From Mucilaginibacter sp. PAMC 26640 (GTDB taxonomy: Bacteria > Bacteroidota > Bacteroidia > Sphingobacteriales > Sphingobacteriaceae), in assembly GCA_001596135.1 (NCBI GenBank), contig CP014773.1:3348001-3412000 (forward strand): a DNA stretch of 64,000 nt, written 5' to 3'. The translations under genes were made by a program, and so were the position numbers. Position 1 is the stretch's first letter. Each line of letters opens with the position of its first letter. The notes under the pieces were generated by a model, which ran no database searches, was not told the origin of the DNA, and saw nothing but the letters and a program-made list of their open reading frames with translations. Positions 18,278-27,500 of this stretch are shown here, one piece after another.

Positions 18278-18498
18278 CCCCATAGGATTAGATTCTATTT
18301 ACCCCCGACTTCTCATGCTGGCGCGGTTTGCGGCCGATTGATAAAGTGAGGCGCACTCGTGCTTATTCGCCATTGACAAGATGATATTGAAATTCCTCTC
18401 ATCAGTTGGGAGGTTTACTAGCGCCAGTTAAGAGCTAATACGAGAAATTTTCGGAGTTCTGGAGTTTAAATTTTAAGTGCAAATCTGTAAGTTTGTAA

Positions 18499-18714
18499 AT
18501 GATTACGAAAGATGAATTAATTGATAGAGGGTTTGACAATTCTAAATTATTTGACTATTTGGAATTGACTTTAAGGACTGTAGAAGTAAAAGCTATTGAA
18601 AAGAATAACACTTACGAGATACAAATAGCAGAAGCAAGTAAAAATAAATTCCTTGTACCAAATTGTAAAACTATTGAAGATTTGGATAAGTTAATTTATC
18701 TTTTTAATATTTGA
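18499..18714 (+). CDS. Small hypothetical protein
   Basis: 71 aa, acidic and Lys-rich, A/T-rich codons like the AIPR gene before it. The predicted fold is alternating helix and strand (MITKDELIDRGF, then YLELTLRTVEVKAI, then TYEIQIAEA). No recognised motif. It follows AIPR by 221 bases, with an independent ATG preceded by an A/T-rich leader. It may be a cargo gene of the accessory stretch. 18715-18991 after it holds only G/C-rich sequence with a small hairpin (TACGGG/CCCGTA at 18749-18767). Confidence 0.5.
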   Translation: MITKDELIDRGFDNSKLFDYLELTLRTVEVKAIEKNNTYEIQIAEASKNKFLVPNCKTIEDLDKLIYLFNI

Positions 18715-18991
18715 TATTTGGACAGCCTCTCGCTGGCGGCATCCGTGCTACGGGTCCGGCCCCCGTACCCCCCCACTAAACCCGATAGCAGTGTTAAGCC
18801 CGCACTAATGAGGCCTTGCAGCCGATAGCGGGGCAGAACCTAACCGAAGTACTCCTGCGCCTACTTTACAAAACAACGAATTACATGGTGGAGATGGCAA
18901 ACCCGTCTCTGCCACTACGCTCTTTTTCAGCACCGCTCCCCGGGTAGGAATTTAGCTGCAGCCTGACAACCGCGAACTGCCATACGCTATT

Positions 18992-20488
18992 TCAATCCTC
19001 CGGCCTTTCCCTCGCATCCGCCATCCTTACAATCCTCGGCTCAAACTTAGCCAGTACTTCTACCAAATCGTGCTGTGCTGCCATTACGGTGTGGATATCC
19101 TTGTAAGCCATTGGCGCTTCGTCCATGTCGCTGCCCATCAGGGTGATGCGTTTATCAATTAAATTGGCAGCAATAGCGGCTTTGTCCAGCCTCTTAAACG
19201 CTGCGCTTCGGCTCATGGCCCTGCCTGCACCGTGGCTCGCAGAATTGATAGAAGAAGCGTCGCCTTTGCCGCGGACTAAAAAGCCTGGCGTGCTCATGCT
19301 GCCGGGGATAATGCCTAATACACCTTCGCCGGCCGGGGTTGCGCCTTTACGGTGTACCATTACTTCGGTACCATCGGCCAGTTGCTCTTTCCAGGCAAAG
19401 TTGTGGTGGTTCTCAATCCTGCTCATCGGCTTTACACCCAGGGCGCGGGCAATTTTGTTATGGATCTCGTGGTGGTTGGCGCTGGCATATTCGCCGGCCA
19501 GGTTCATGGCTATCCAGTATTCCTGTCCTTCGTCCTTATCCAGATCTAACCAGGCCAAATGTTTGGCTTCGGCAGGGAGCTTGGTTTTGGTCATGGCAAT
19601 TTTGCTGTAATGGTCGGCCACGGTACCGCCAAACCCACGGGAGCCGGAATGGGAGAGGAGTGCCAGGTATTTGCCGGCAGGGATGTTTTCCAACGCACCT
19701 TCGGCTATAGTTAATTCGCCCCATTCCACAAAGTGGTTACCGGTACCGCTGGTACCCAACTGCGCATAAGCCTTATCTTTTAAAGAACGGATCACTTTGG
19801 TTTCGTTCCATGTTTTGCTATCGAACAAGGAACTGTCAAAGTAAGATTTGGTGGTACACCCCATCCCGAAGTAGGTGTTATCCACCAGCATATTCTTCAG
19901 CTTGTCCGTTTCGGTATCGATGGCTTCGGCAGGCAGATCGAATATGCTCAAACACATCCGGCAGGCAATATCCACACCCACAGCAAAGGGGATAATGGTA
20001 TTGGCCGTGGTAGCCAGCACGCCGCCAATAGGCAGGCCGTAGCCCTGGTGGGCATCGGGCATCAAAGCCCCTGCCACGGCAATAGGCAACTGTATGGCGG
20101 TACGCATTTGCGCTAAGGCACCCACCTCAATGTTTTGCAGTCCCCACACCGGGAACTCGGCAATCTCCTCTTTCAGCTTAAAGTTGTTGCGTTCCTGCTT
20201 TACAAACTTGCCTTCCTTACGCAAGGCAATCACGTCATCGGCCAGGTTTTTAAACTTGCCGCCTTTCTTCAGGGCGTAGGGCATCGGGTCGTCTATCAGG
20301 GCTTCCAGGTTAGCGAGTATTTCAGCCTTCGGCATTACGCCGTGTTTAAGTAAACCGCTGGCCACCCGGCCAAAGTTCACCAGTATCTCCACATCGTTAA
20401 TACCTAATGCCTTTAACTCGTTGTTGCCTATTTTAAGCCCCCCGGCCCCCTGAAGGGGGAGTGTTTTGGTGATATTTTCTTTTCTCAT
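18992..20488 (-). CDS. rtcB: RtcB-family RNA-splicing ligase
   Basis: 498 aa. RtcB joins 2',3'-cyclic phosphate or 3'-phosphate RNA ends to 5'-OH ends using GTP and Mn2+. Family blocks are all present: LMPDAHQGYGLPIGGVLA, VGVDIACRMC (metal Asp and Cys), GTSGTGNHFVEW, LLSHSGSRGFG, ENHHNFAW, HRKGATPAGEG, GIIPGSM and the guanylated-His region SASHGAGRAMSR. The N-terminus is odd: after MRKENITK there are about nine extra residues (TLPLQGAGG) encoded by a palindromic repeat before the usual start of the domain. A WYL regulator is divergent upstream, and probably controls it. No rtcA is present. Confidence 0.96.
   Translation of the reverse strand: MRKENITKTLPLQGAGGLKIGNNELKALGINDVEILVNFGRVASGLLKHGVMPKAEILANLEALIDDPMPYALKKGGKFKNLADDVIALRKEGKFVKQERNNFKLKEEIAEFPVWGLQNIEVGALAQMRTAIQLPIAVAGALMPDAHQGYGLPIGGVLATTANTIIPFAVGVDIACRMCLSIFDLPAEAIDTETDKLKNMLVDNTYFGMGCTTKSYFDSSLFDSKTWNETKVIRSLKDKAYAQLGTSGTGNHFVEWGELTIAEGALENIPAGKYLALLSHSGSRGFGGTVADHYSKIAMTKTKLPAEAKHLAWLDLDKDEGQEYWIAMNLAGEYASANHHEIHNKIARALGVKPMSRIENHHNFAWKEQLADGTEVMVHRKGATPAGEGVLGIIPGSMSTPGFLVRGKGDASSINSASHGAGRAMSRSAAFKRLDKAAIAANLIDKRITLMGSDMDEAPMAYKDIHTVMAAQHDLVEVLAKFEPRIVRMADARERPED
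20446..20459. repeat. REP-like palindrome inside the rtcB coding start
   Basis: CCCCC, TGAA, GGGGG: 5-bp arms in a G/C-rich context (GCCCCCCGGCCCCCTGAAGG and following). It falls at about codons 10-14 of rtcB and reads in frame as part of TLPLQGAGG. Sequences of this type are scattered between genes in many Sphingobacteriaceae, as I recall, so this looks like a repeat that entered or was captured by the reading frame. Confidence 0.6.
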
Positions 20489-20534
20489 TATATTGAGTTT
20501 GTAATTTAAAAATTTAAATTCTCCGGGCCAAAAA

Positions 20535-20571
20535 CCCTCTCCCCAGATCAGGAGAGGGGCGTTCGTGAACG
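20535..20571. repeat. Two adjacent hairpins in the rtcB leader region
   Basis: CCCTCTCC (20535-20542) pairs with GGAGAGGG (20551-20558); CGTTC (20560-20564) pairs with GAACG (20567-20571). They lie about 50 bases upstream of rtcB, within its likely 5' leader. They resemble intergenic repeat hairpins and could affect rtcB transcript stability. Confidence 0.5.
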
Positions 20572-20646
20572 CGTTCAGCCTTTCGACAGTACAAAGAGAA
20601 ACATCAAGTGCGCAGTGTATTTGCGTAGTTAAAAATAAATTGTAAA

Positions 20647-20729
20647 TTGTCGGAATCAGAATTTACAGAATGAACCCTGGAAGCTAAATTCTGTTCATTT
20701 TTGAATTCTGAAAATTCTGATTCAGACAA
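20647..20729. repeat. Nested inverted repeat abutting the WYL-regulator start
   Basis: The outer arms TTGTCGGAATCAGAATTT (from 20647) and AATTCTGATTCAGACAA (to 20729) are inverted with one mismatch in GTCGG/GTCTG; inner arms ACAGAAT and ATTCTGT also pair. The structure spans 83 bp and ends two bases before the ATG at 20732. It resembles a repeat type dispersed in Bacteroidota genomes, but the position would also suit an operator or a hairpin that occludes the ribosome site. Confidence 0.6.
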
Positions 20730-20731
20730 CC

Positions 20732-21769
20732 ATGCCTGTTAACCGCAACGCTCTCATCCGTTACCGCACTATTGACCAGTGCCTGCAAAACCGTTTTAAG
20801 AAATGGACGCTGGATGATCTGATAGACGCCTGCAGCGCTGCTATTTACGAATACCAGGGGATTGATACGGGTGTAAGCCGCCGTACCGTCCAAGCCGATA
20901 TGGAGATGATGCGCAGCAATAAGCTGGGGTACGAAGCGCCCATTATTGTGGTTAATAAAAAATATTATACCTATAGCGATAAGGACTACAGCATTACCAA
21001 CAGTCCGTTAAACCAGCAGGATATGCAGGTGCTGAGCGAAGTTTCGGGCTTATTAAAGCAGTTTAAAGGCTTAAACCACTTTACCGATCTGAACGAGATG
21101 GTGAGCAAGCTGGAGGATAAGATCTACAGCCAGAAAACACAAAGCACCCCGGTTATCGACTTTGAGAAGAATGATAACCTAAAGGGTTTGGAGTGGCTGG
21201 AAGTGATTCGCAAGTATATCGTAGCTAAGAAAACAATGTGCGTAACGTACCAATCTTTCAAGGCGCGCGAGGCCAGCACTTTTTGTTTTAGCGGATACCT
21301 GCTGAAAGAGTACCGAAACCGTTGGTTTGTGTTAGGCATCTCGCACCAGCGGTATAAACCCCTGCTTAACCTGGCGCTGGACAGGATCCAAGCCATCACC
21401 GCGCATGATGATGATTATATCGAAAATACAATAATCGATTTTTCCACTTATTATAATGACGTAATCGGGGTAACCAAAACACCCGGCCAGCGTGATGTGA
21501 AGGTAGTTTTTTGGGTTGATGCAAAAAATGCACCTTACGTAATCACCAAGCCCTTGCATAACACACAACAGTTATTAAGCGAGGACGAAAAAGGCAAAAT
21601 ATTCAGCATCCGTGTAATTATTAATTTTGAGCTGGAGCGGGAGCTACTTGGATTCGGATCAAAGCTGCGCGTGCTTGGACCAAAGATATTAGTGAAACAG
21701 ATTAAAAAACAGCTGTACGAAACTTTGGAAAGTTATAAAGTCCCGGAAATAGAAAGTCCGCAGGAATGA
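20732..21769 (+). CDS. WYL-domain transcriptional regulator
   Basis: 345 aa. The N-terminal 90 residues form a winged helix-turn-helix-like region (TLDDLIDACSAAIYEY, then VSRRTVQADMEMMRS). The WYL domain (about 165-235) binds nucleic-acid or nucleotide ligands in characterised members and shows MCVTYQSF, then LLKEYRNRWFVLGIS. A C-terminal extension (WCX-like, about 250-330) follows. It is divergent from rtcB with a 243-base shared gap full of palindromes, a layout that suggests it controls rtcB in response to an RNA-damage signal. The regulation is inference. Confidence 0.9.
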   Translation: MPVNRNALIRYRTIDQCLQNRFKKWTLDDLIDACSAAIYEYQGIDTGVSRRTVQADMEMMRSNKLGYEAPIIVVNKKYYTYSDKDYSITNSPLNQQDMQVLSEVSGLLKQFKGLNHFTDLNEMVSKLEDKIYSQKTQSTPVIDFEKNDNLKGLEWLEVIRKYIVAKKTMCVTYQSFKAREASTFCFSGYLLKEYRNRWFVLGISHQRYKPLLNLALDRIQAITAHDDDYIENTIIDFSTYYNDVIGVTKTPGQRDVKVVFWVDAKNAPYVITKPLHNTQQLLSEDEKGKIFSIRVIINFELERELLGFGSKLRVLGPKILVKQIKKQLYETLESYKVPEIESPQE

Positions 21770-22017
21770 AATCATGTTACTATAATCAAGATGCCTGCCC
21801 GACTTATCTTTTTTGATATCAGGAGCAAGTTTTCTCTACTGTCGTTGGCGTAAATATCTAGAAAATCCTAAAATTAAAATGATTTTGTGTTTAAATCTCT
21901 TCAGGGAGTAGCTGGATTCGTGTCATATAGCTCATCTATTTTATTGATCGCCCTAATATTGGTATCAAAATGAGAACAATAGTCGTAAACTTAAACTCAT
22001 TTGCTATTTTTGTTTAA

Positions 22018-22494
22018 ATGACCGAGCTGAACGAATACGAATGTGAAATGCTGGATGCAATGCTCGAAGCTTTCGGCATCCCCGATAGCCTGACGCGAAA
22101 TCAATTGCTTACCCTGTTCGATCAGGACGAGGCCTCGGCTTTTGCCTTGGTTCAGATCCTCATTCGCGAAGGTTTGGTAGCAGAAACCGGCAAACACGGC
22201 GATTACGACCTGCCCGAAAAACTGGTGCTGAAACCTAAAGGCGATAAATTTTTAAAAGCTGGCGGTTTTTTAGGCCAATTCCACAAGGAGCTGGAAAAAC
22301 CAGTAGAGGTAAATAGTACCCTAACCAAATTGCAGCAGCAAAATATGCGGCTGCAAAATGATAAACTATCTCACCAATCAGATCTGCTTGCGCTTGAAAA
22401 AAAGGTAGCAATGCTAAAAACATTGCAATATATCTGGTGGGGCCTGATCTTTATCGCGCTTGTTATTGGCTACTTGATGGGCAAACACAAATAA
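22018..22494 (+). CDS. Hypothetical protein with C-terminal membrane anchor
   Basis: 158 aa. The N-terminal 80 residues look like a small winged-helix fold (LTRNQLLTLFDQDEASAF, then LIREGLVAE). A coiled-coil stretch follows (about 100-135, LTKLQQQNMRLQND), then a single membrane segment near the end (YIWWGLIFIALVIGYLMG) and a short basic tail. This tail-anchored layout would place the protein on the inner membrane facing the cytoplasm. I do not recognise the family. It lies 248 bases after the WYL gene and converges on the YdeI gene. Confidence 0.75.
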   Translation: MTELNEYECEMLDAMLEAFGIPDSLTRNQLLTLFDQDEASAFALVQILIREGLVAETGKHGDYDLPEKLVLKPKGDKFLKAGGFLGQFHKELEKPVEVNSTLTKLQQQNMRLQNDKLSHQSDLLALEKKVAMLKTLQYIWWGLIFIALVIGYLMGKHK

Positions 22495-22528
22495 AAATGC
22501 AGCGGAATACTGCTCATCTTCAACCAAA

Positions 22529-23107
22529 TTAATCTTCCAATCCTTTACCATTCAAAATTCGCGGAATACATTTCTCCACCCTGGCCTCACGGGTTTTAGC
22601 CTGTTTGGCGGCAGCAAAATAAAGATAATACCCGCGTTGACGCCCGGGAGTTAAAGCCTCAAATGCGGTTTTTAATAATGGCAGCTCATCCAATTTCGTC
22701 CGGAACTCATCGGCGACTGCAAATTCTGTGGTTTTCTTTAACGCTACCTGTAAACCGGCTTTTTCCACTTCTATCGCCTCGTAGATATAGGCTTTTATCA
22801 CTGTTTCCACCTCCTGTATTTCGCTTATCCCCGTAAACCGGATCTGGCGCGCCGCCTGTACATTCTCCGTTTGTTGAATAAGAATTTTATGGACATCAAG
22901 CAGCAAAGCTCCCTTAAAAAATAAAAAGGCACAGTAATCTTTAAAGGTGTGGATCAAAACGATGTTATTATCACCGTAAGTATAGCAAGGGCAACCCCAT
23001 TTCAACTCTTCGGTAAGCTGGCAGCTAAGGGCAATTGATCGCATCAGCTTAATTTCCTCCTGCCATTTTTTGGCCTTTGCAAAGTAAAAGTCAACTTTTA
23101 AATTCAT
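22529..23107 (-). CDS. YdeI/OmdA-family protein with DUF1801-like domain
   Basis: 192 aa from the ATG at 23105-23107 (MNLKVDFYFAKAKKWQEE), the usual family start; an ATG at 23170 would add 21 residues. The N-terminal half is DUF1801-like (EELKWGCPCYTYGDNNIVLIHTFKDYCAFLFF), and the C-terminal part is the YdeI/OmpD-associated region (LKTAFEALTPGRQRGYYLYFAAAKQAKTR...RV). Family members are cytoplasmic and of unclear function, in some reports linked to peptide or polymyxin tolerance. It converges on the gene at 22018 with only a 34-base gap. Confidence 0.88.
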   Translation of the reverse strand: MNLKVDFYFAKAKKWQEEIKLMRSIALSCQLTEELKWGCPCYTYGDNNIVLIHTFKDYCAFLFFKGALLLDVHKILIQQTENVQAARQIRFTGISEIQEVETVIKAYIYEAIEVEKAGLQVALKKTTEFAVADEFRTKLDELPLLKTAFEALTPGRQRGYYLYFAAAKQAKTREARVEKCIPRILNGKGLED

Positions 23108-23307
23108 GAACCTATTGCTTAAAGAGTTTAGTACAAACAGCAGTTGCGAATCATCATAAAGCTGATTCATGTTATAGTGGCATCGGAAATTTAAGCAATT
23201 TTTTGGTTTTTAGCATAAACAATGCTCGGTTGCCATATCAACTCCAAATGGGCAGGGAATTGGGATGATAAGCTAATTAAATATCCGTTTACAAACCTTA
23301 GATCAAA

Positions 23308-23341
23308 CAAAAAAAGCGCTGAATTTTCAACGCTTTTTTTG
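23308..23341. terminator. Rho-independent terminator of the RND efflux operon
   Basis: AAAAAAGCG, then TGAA/TTCA, then CGCTTTTTTT form a hairpin with an A-run on one side and a T-run on the other. Read on the minus strand it also ends in T residues, 14 bases after the adaptor gene stop, so it should terminate the efflux operon. Confidence 0.75.
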
Positions 23342-23355
23342 TTTAAAGGGTAAAA

Positions 23356-24516
23356 CTAACCGCCATCCTCAACTGAATTTTTCATGGCAGAGAGAATAGA
23401 AAAAGCGCCTTTTAGTACAAATTGGCGATCTTTTAATTCCGGCTTGTTGAAGTGGACTTCGTTCCAGCCATTTTCTTTAATGCCAATGGTAACCGGCACC
23501 ATGCTGAATATGGTGTTCTTTCCTTTTTTATCTGCAAGGAAAGCGTACATTTTCCCCTCGAAGCTAGTCAATGCAGCGTCGGGTAACGCGGTGATGTTTT
23601 GCGGATTAGTTTCTATTGATGCCTGCAAGAACATATTTGGCAATAAATTCTTGTCGGTTTTTAAAAAGTGGCAATGCACAATAACACTGTGAGTGGTATC
23701 CAGCGCCTGACCAATTAAAATCACTTTGCCCGGGTATACCTTATCCGGCAGGCTGGGTAAACTGATACTTACTCCATTGCCTATAGAGATCTTTGGCATG
23801 TCCTGCTCAAAAACCGTTAGTGCGGCGTGGATGTCGCTGGTGTTCACCAGCTCCATCAATACGTCGGTTGGGTTAACGTAGCGGCCCACACTAACATTTA
23901 CCTTGGAAACGAACCCGGAAATAGGAGAAACGATCCCTATAACCGACCGGATATTAGCCGCGGTAAGTTTATGCGGATCGATCCCAATCATCCGTAGTTT
24001 TTGCGCTAGTCCGGCGGCCTGTGCCTGTTCGCTGTTATATTCCGACTGCGATTGCTGGTACAACTTTAGCGGACTAGCCTGCTGCTGGCTCAGCACCCGC
24101 TGCCTTTCCAGTTCCTGCTTCAGAAAGGTTATTTTACTCATACTGGTTAAATAATCCTGCTGCATGGTAATATATTCCTGGTTGGCAACTTCTGCCACCA
24201 CCTGCCCTTTATGAACAGGTTCGCCGGGGAGCATGGTGGTACGTTTTAGGAAACCACCCATAGGCACGTTTACAGCAATCAGGTTCTCCGGTGGTACATC
24301 CACCTGTCCGTTAACGTGAATGGTGCTTGATAAACGGTGCATAGGCAAGGCGCCGATATCTATACCGCCATTTTTAACTTGATCTGGTGAAAATAAAATG
24401 GTGTTACCCTTAGCCTTGTTTTGTTCCGGCGCGGGGCGTTCCTTATCTTTCTTATCCTCCTTAGATCCGCAGGAGCTTAGCAGGATTAATGCAATGACTA
24501 TATGGTGAATTTTCAT
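23356..24516 (-). CDS. RND efflux periplasmic adaptor (CusB/CzcB-like) lipoprotein
   Basis: 386 aa from the ATG at 24514-24516, which overlaps the TGA of the upstream pump gene (ATGA). A longer start would extend into that gene. Lipobox LSSC puts the lipidated Cys at residue 16. Features of the membrane-fusion family follow: beta-barrel/lipoyl segment (INGQVDVPPENLIAV type, here VNGQVDVPP), an alpha-hairpin (MTSMSKITFLKQELERQ region), and IGIVSPISGFVSKVNVSVGRYV. It bridges the inner-membrane pump and its outer-membrane duct. Likely substrate: divalent or monovalent heavy-metal ions, from the partner. Confidence 0.93.
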   Translation of the reverse strand: MKIHHIVIALILLSSCGSKEDKKDKERPAPEQNKAKGNTILFSPDQVKNGGIDIGALPMHRLSSTIHVNGQVDVPPENLIAVNVPMGGFLKRTTMLPGEPVHKGQVVAEVANQEYITMQQDYLTSMSKITFLKQELERQRVLSQQQASPLKLYQQSQSEYNSEQAQAAGLAQKLRMIGIDPHKLTAANIRSVIGIVSPISGFVSKVNVSVGRYVNPTDVLMELVNTSDIHAALTVFEQDMPKISIGNGVSISLPSLPDKVYPGKVILIGQALDTTHSVIVHCHFLKTDKNLLPNMFLQASIETNPQNITALPDAALTSFEGKMYAFLADKKGKNTIFSMVPVTIGIKENGWNEVHFNKPELKDRQFVLKGAFSILSAMKNSVEDGG

Positions 24517-27500
24517 GGTTTTTCTTTTTGTGCCTGGTAATACCAAAGCGTATTGATGGTTTGATCTAATTGCAGCAGCGCTTCCAGGCGGTCGGTTCTT
24601 AGTTGAACGGACTGGTTATAAAGGTTAGCCCATTCCAGGTAGCTAATCTGCCCGTTTGTGAACGAAAGATTAGCGGTCCTTACCAATTCGGCCGCTTGCT
24701 TGGAGGCGAAGTTTTCATAGTAGCTCAGGGCTTGCAATTGCTGGCGGTAGTGCTGTATGTTTTGCTTCCATTGGCCCAGCCATTCGGCTTGCTTTTGCGT
24801 AAGGGAGAATTCGGCCGCCTTTTTCTGGTACGTTGCCGATCGGGTGGCTGCACGGTACTGCCCGTAAAATAGCGGAATGTGCAGGCCAAGCATGTACGAA
24901 GAAAACCGGTTACCCTGGGTTAAGCTTCGCGCGGCGTTGTTGATATCCGGGCCAACAAAGCTTTGGTTACTGTAGCTCAAACTTATTTCTGGCAGCGCCT
25001 TACTTCGGTTGAGCTGTACTTTGCGGTCGTAAATTTCAACTTTTTGCTTTACCTGTTTTATTTCCGGGTTTTGTAAAGTAGATGCGGAATCGGGAACAAA
25101 ATCCGACTGCCAGGCCGGTACATTGCTATCCGCAGGCAAATATAATTCAGTGGTGTTCATCAGCAACTGTAGCTTATTTTGCAAAATGCCCAGTTCTGTT
25201 TGTACCACCTGGCGCTGGTTGCGCAGCATACCAGCTTTGGCCTGTGCACTGGTGAGGTTGATCTTAGAAGTTTCTCCGATGTTAAACCTCAGCTGTTCCA
25301 GCTTAATCACCTGGGTAAAAACAGAATCCTGCTCGGCCAGCAGCGCCAGTTTGGCTATGGCGGCGGTCATTTGTACATAAGTGTCCCTTACCTGGTAGGC
25401 CAGCTGGTTTTTTATTACCTCCTCCTGTAAGGCGGTATAACCGGTTTCTGCATTCAGGTATTTTTTTTGTGATGCATAGTAGCCCGGTAAGGCAAACGTT
25501 TGGGTAGCAGCAAAGCGGTTATCGTTGTTTGGGCTATTAATATTGCCCGCATCAAAGGTGATCTGCGTTTTGGCCATATCATAAGCACTGCCCAGGTTTG
25601 CCCGTGACGATAGCGTTTGATTTTGTGCCGCCTTTACCGTTGTATTATTGGCGATTGCCTGGCTAACCGCTTCATTAACGGTAACCGGTTTGCCAGGGGG
25701 CAACTGTGCGCGTGCAGTCAAAGCAGTCAGGATCAATAAAACAGGTAATATCAGTTTGATCGGGTTCTTTTTGTTTTTCTCTGTTCCTTCCGGATCAGGT
25801 TTGGACGCAAATTGTTTATACAAGGCCGGCAATACCACCAGTGTTAAAAGCGTAGCCGTAATTAAACCGCCAATTACCACTGTTGCCAGCGGGCGCTGCA
25901 CCTCTGCACCGGCATGGGTGGAAATCGCCATCGGGAAAAAACCTAAAGATGCCACGGTAGCCGTCATTAAAACGGGTCGTAACCGGTTTGAGGTTCCCTG
26001 CTTTATCCGCTCGTCAGGGTCATCAATTCCATCTTTTCTCAGTCGGTTGAATTCACTGATCAAAACTATCCCGTTTAAAACAGCTACCCCAAACAAGGCA
26101 ATAAAGCCAATGCCTGCCGAGATACTGAAGGCCATCCCGCGCATCCACAATGCGAATACACCCCCCGTGGCAGCCAGCGGAATTGCCGAAAATACGATCA
26201 GCGCCTCCTTGAACTGATTAAAAGCGAAGTAGAGCAATATGAAAATAAAAAGGAGCGAAGCCGGAACGGCTATTGCCAGCCGCTTTTTTGCCGAGTTGAG
26301 ATTTTCAAATTGGCCGCCATATGCTACGTGGTAACCGGCTGGCAGTTTTAGTTTTTGCTGAACCGCTGCCTGCAGTTCGGTTACTACACCTTCAACATCC
26401 CGACCGCGGATGTTAAACGAAACCGAGATCCTACGCTCGGCATTCTCGCGCTGGATCTGATTTGGTCCATCTTTTATTTCGATGGTGGCCAGCTGACTAA
26501 GCGGCACCTGGTTGCCGCCCGGGGTATTCACCAAAAGGGTGCCGATATTAGCCAGGCTGCTGCGGGCTGTATCGGCAATGCGCAGCACCACGTCAAATTG
26601 TTTCTCTTCCTCGTAAATACTGCCGGCTTTAATACCCGCAAAGGTTGCATTAACAATATGGTTCACCTGGCTTACCGTAACGTTATACTGCGATAATGCC
26701 GCACGGTTATAATGCACCACAATTTGCGGTAAACCGGTTATCTTCTCGGTATAAACATCTGCGGTGCCTTTTACCTTGCTCACCAGGCTACTTAACTTGC
26801 CAGATAGGGTAGACAGCTGCTGCAAATCGTCGCCAAAGATCTTTACGACCACATCTTGCTTGGCGCCTGATATCAGCTCGTTAAATCGCATCTGTACAGG
26901 GTACTCGAAACCTACGTTTAAACCTGGGATCAGCGCCAGCCGCTTACCAATGGTATCCTGAAGCCCCTGATAATCGTTAGCAGTTTTCCAGGTGGATTTA
27001 TCGTTAAGGGTAATAAACATGTCGCATTGTTCCAGCGACATCGGGTCGGTCGGAATCTCTGCAGAGCCGATGCGGCAGGTAATTTGCTGCACTTCCGGGA
27101 AGCGCTCCAGCTCCTTGCAGGCCATCTCCATTCCTTTAATCGTCTGTGTTAAGGATGTGCCCGGTAAAAACCGTGCATCCAGGGCAAAATCGCCCTCTTC
27201 CAGCTGCGGAATAAATTCGCCCCCAAGCCCTTTAAACACAAAGTAAGAGGAGCCTACCAGCAATAAAGCAATTAAAATGACTGTTTTTGGATGGCCGGTA
27301 GCTTTTGCCAGCAGCGGTGAATACCGCTTTTGGATAGCCGCCATCATTTTATCCGAGAAGCCATTCTTCTTTTCTGCCTTTTTCTTCATCGTCAGGGCGG
27401 TCATCATCGGAACATAGGTAAGCGATAAGATGAATGCACCAACAAGGGCAAAGGCTACGGTCTCCGCCATCGGCCTGAACATTTTTCCTTCTATACCTTC

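Noticed and set aside
18300..18450. Fourth, decayed copy of the structured repeat after the AIPR gene
   Set aside because: GCGCACTCGTGCTTATTCGCC and GAGCTAATACG resemble parts of the repeat and of the TfoX leader, but the order and spacing differ; similarity is too weak without an alignment.
25648..26217. 189-codon frame opposite the RND pump gene
   Set aside because: Antisense to a well-supported pump and with no motif; a by-product of high-GC third positions in the real gene. The same applies to the long frames opposite rtcB (19125-19710).
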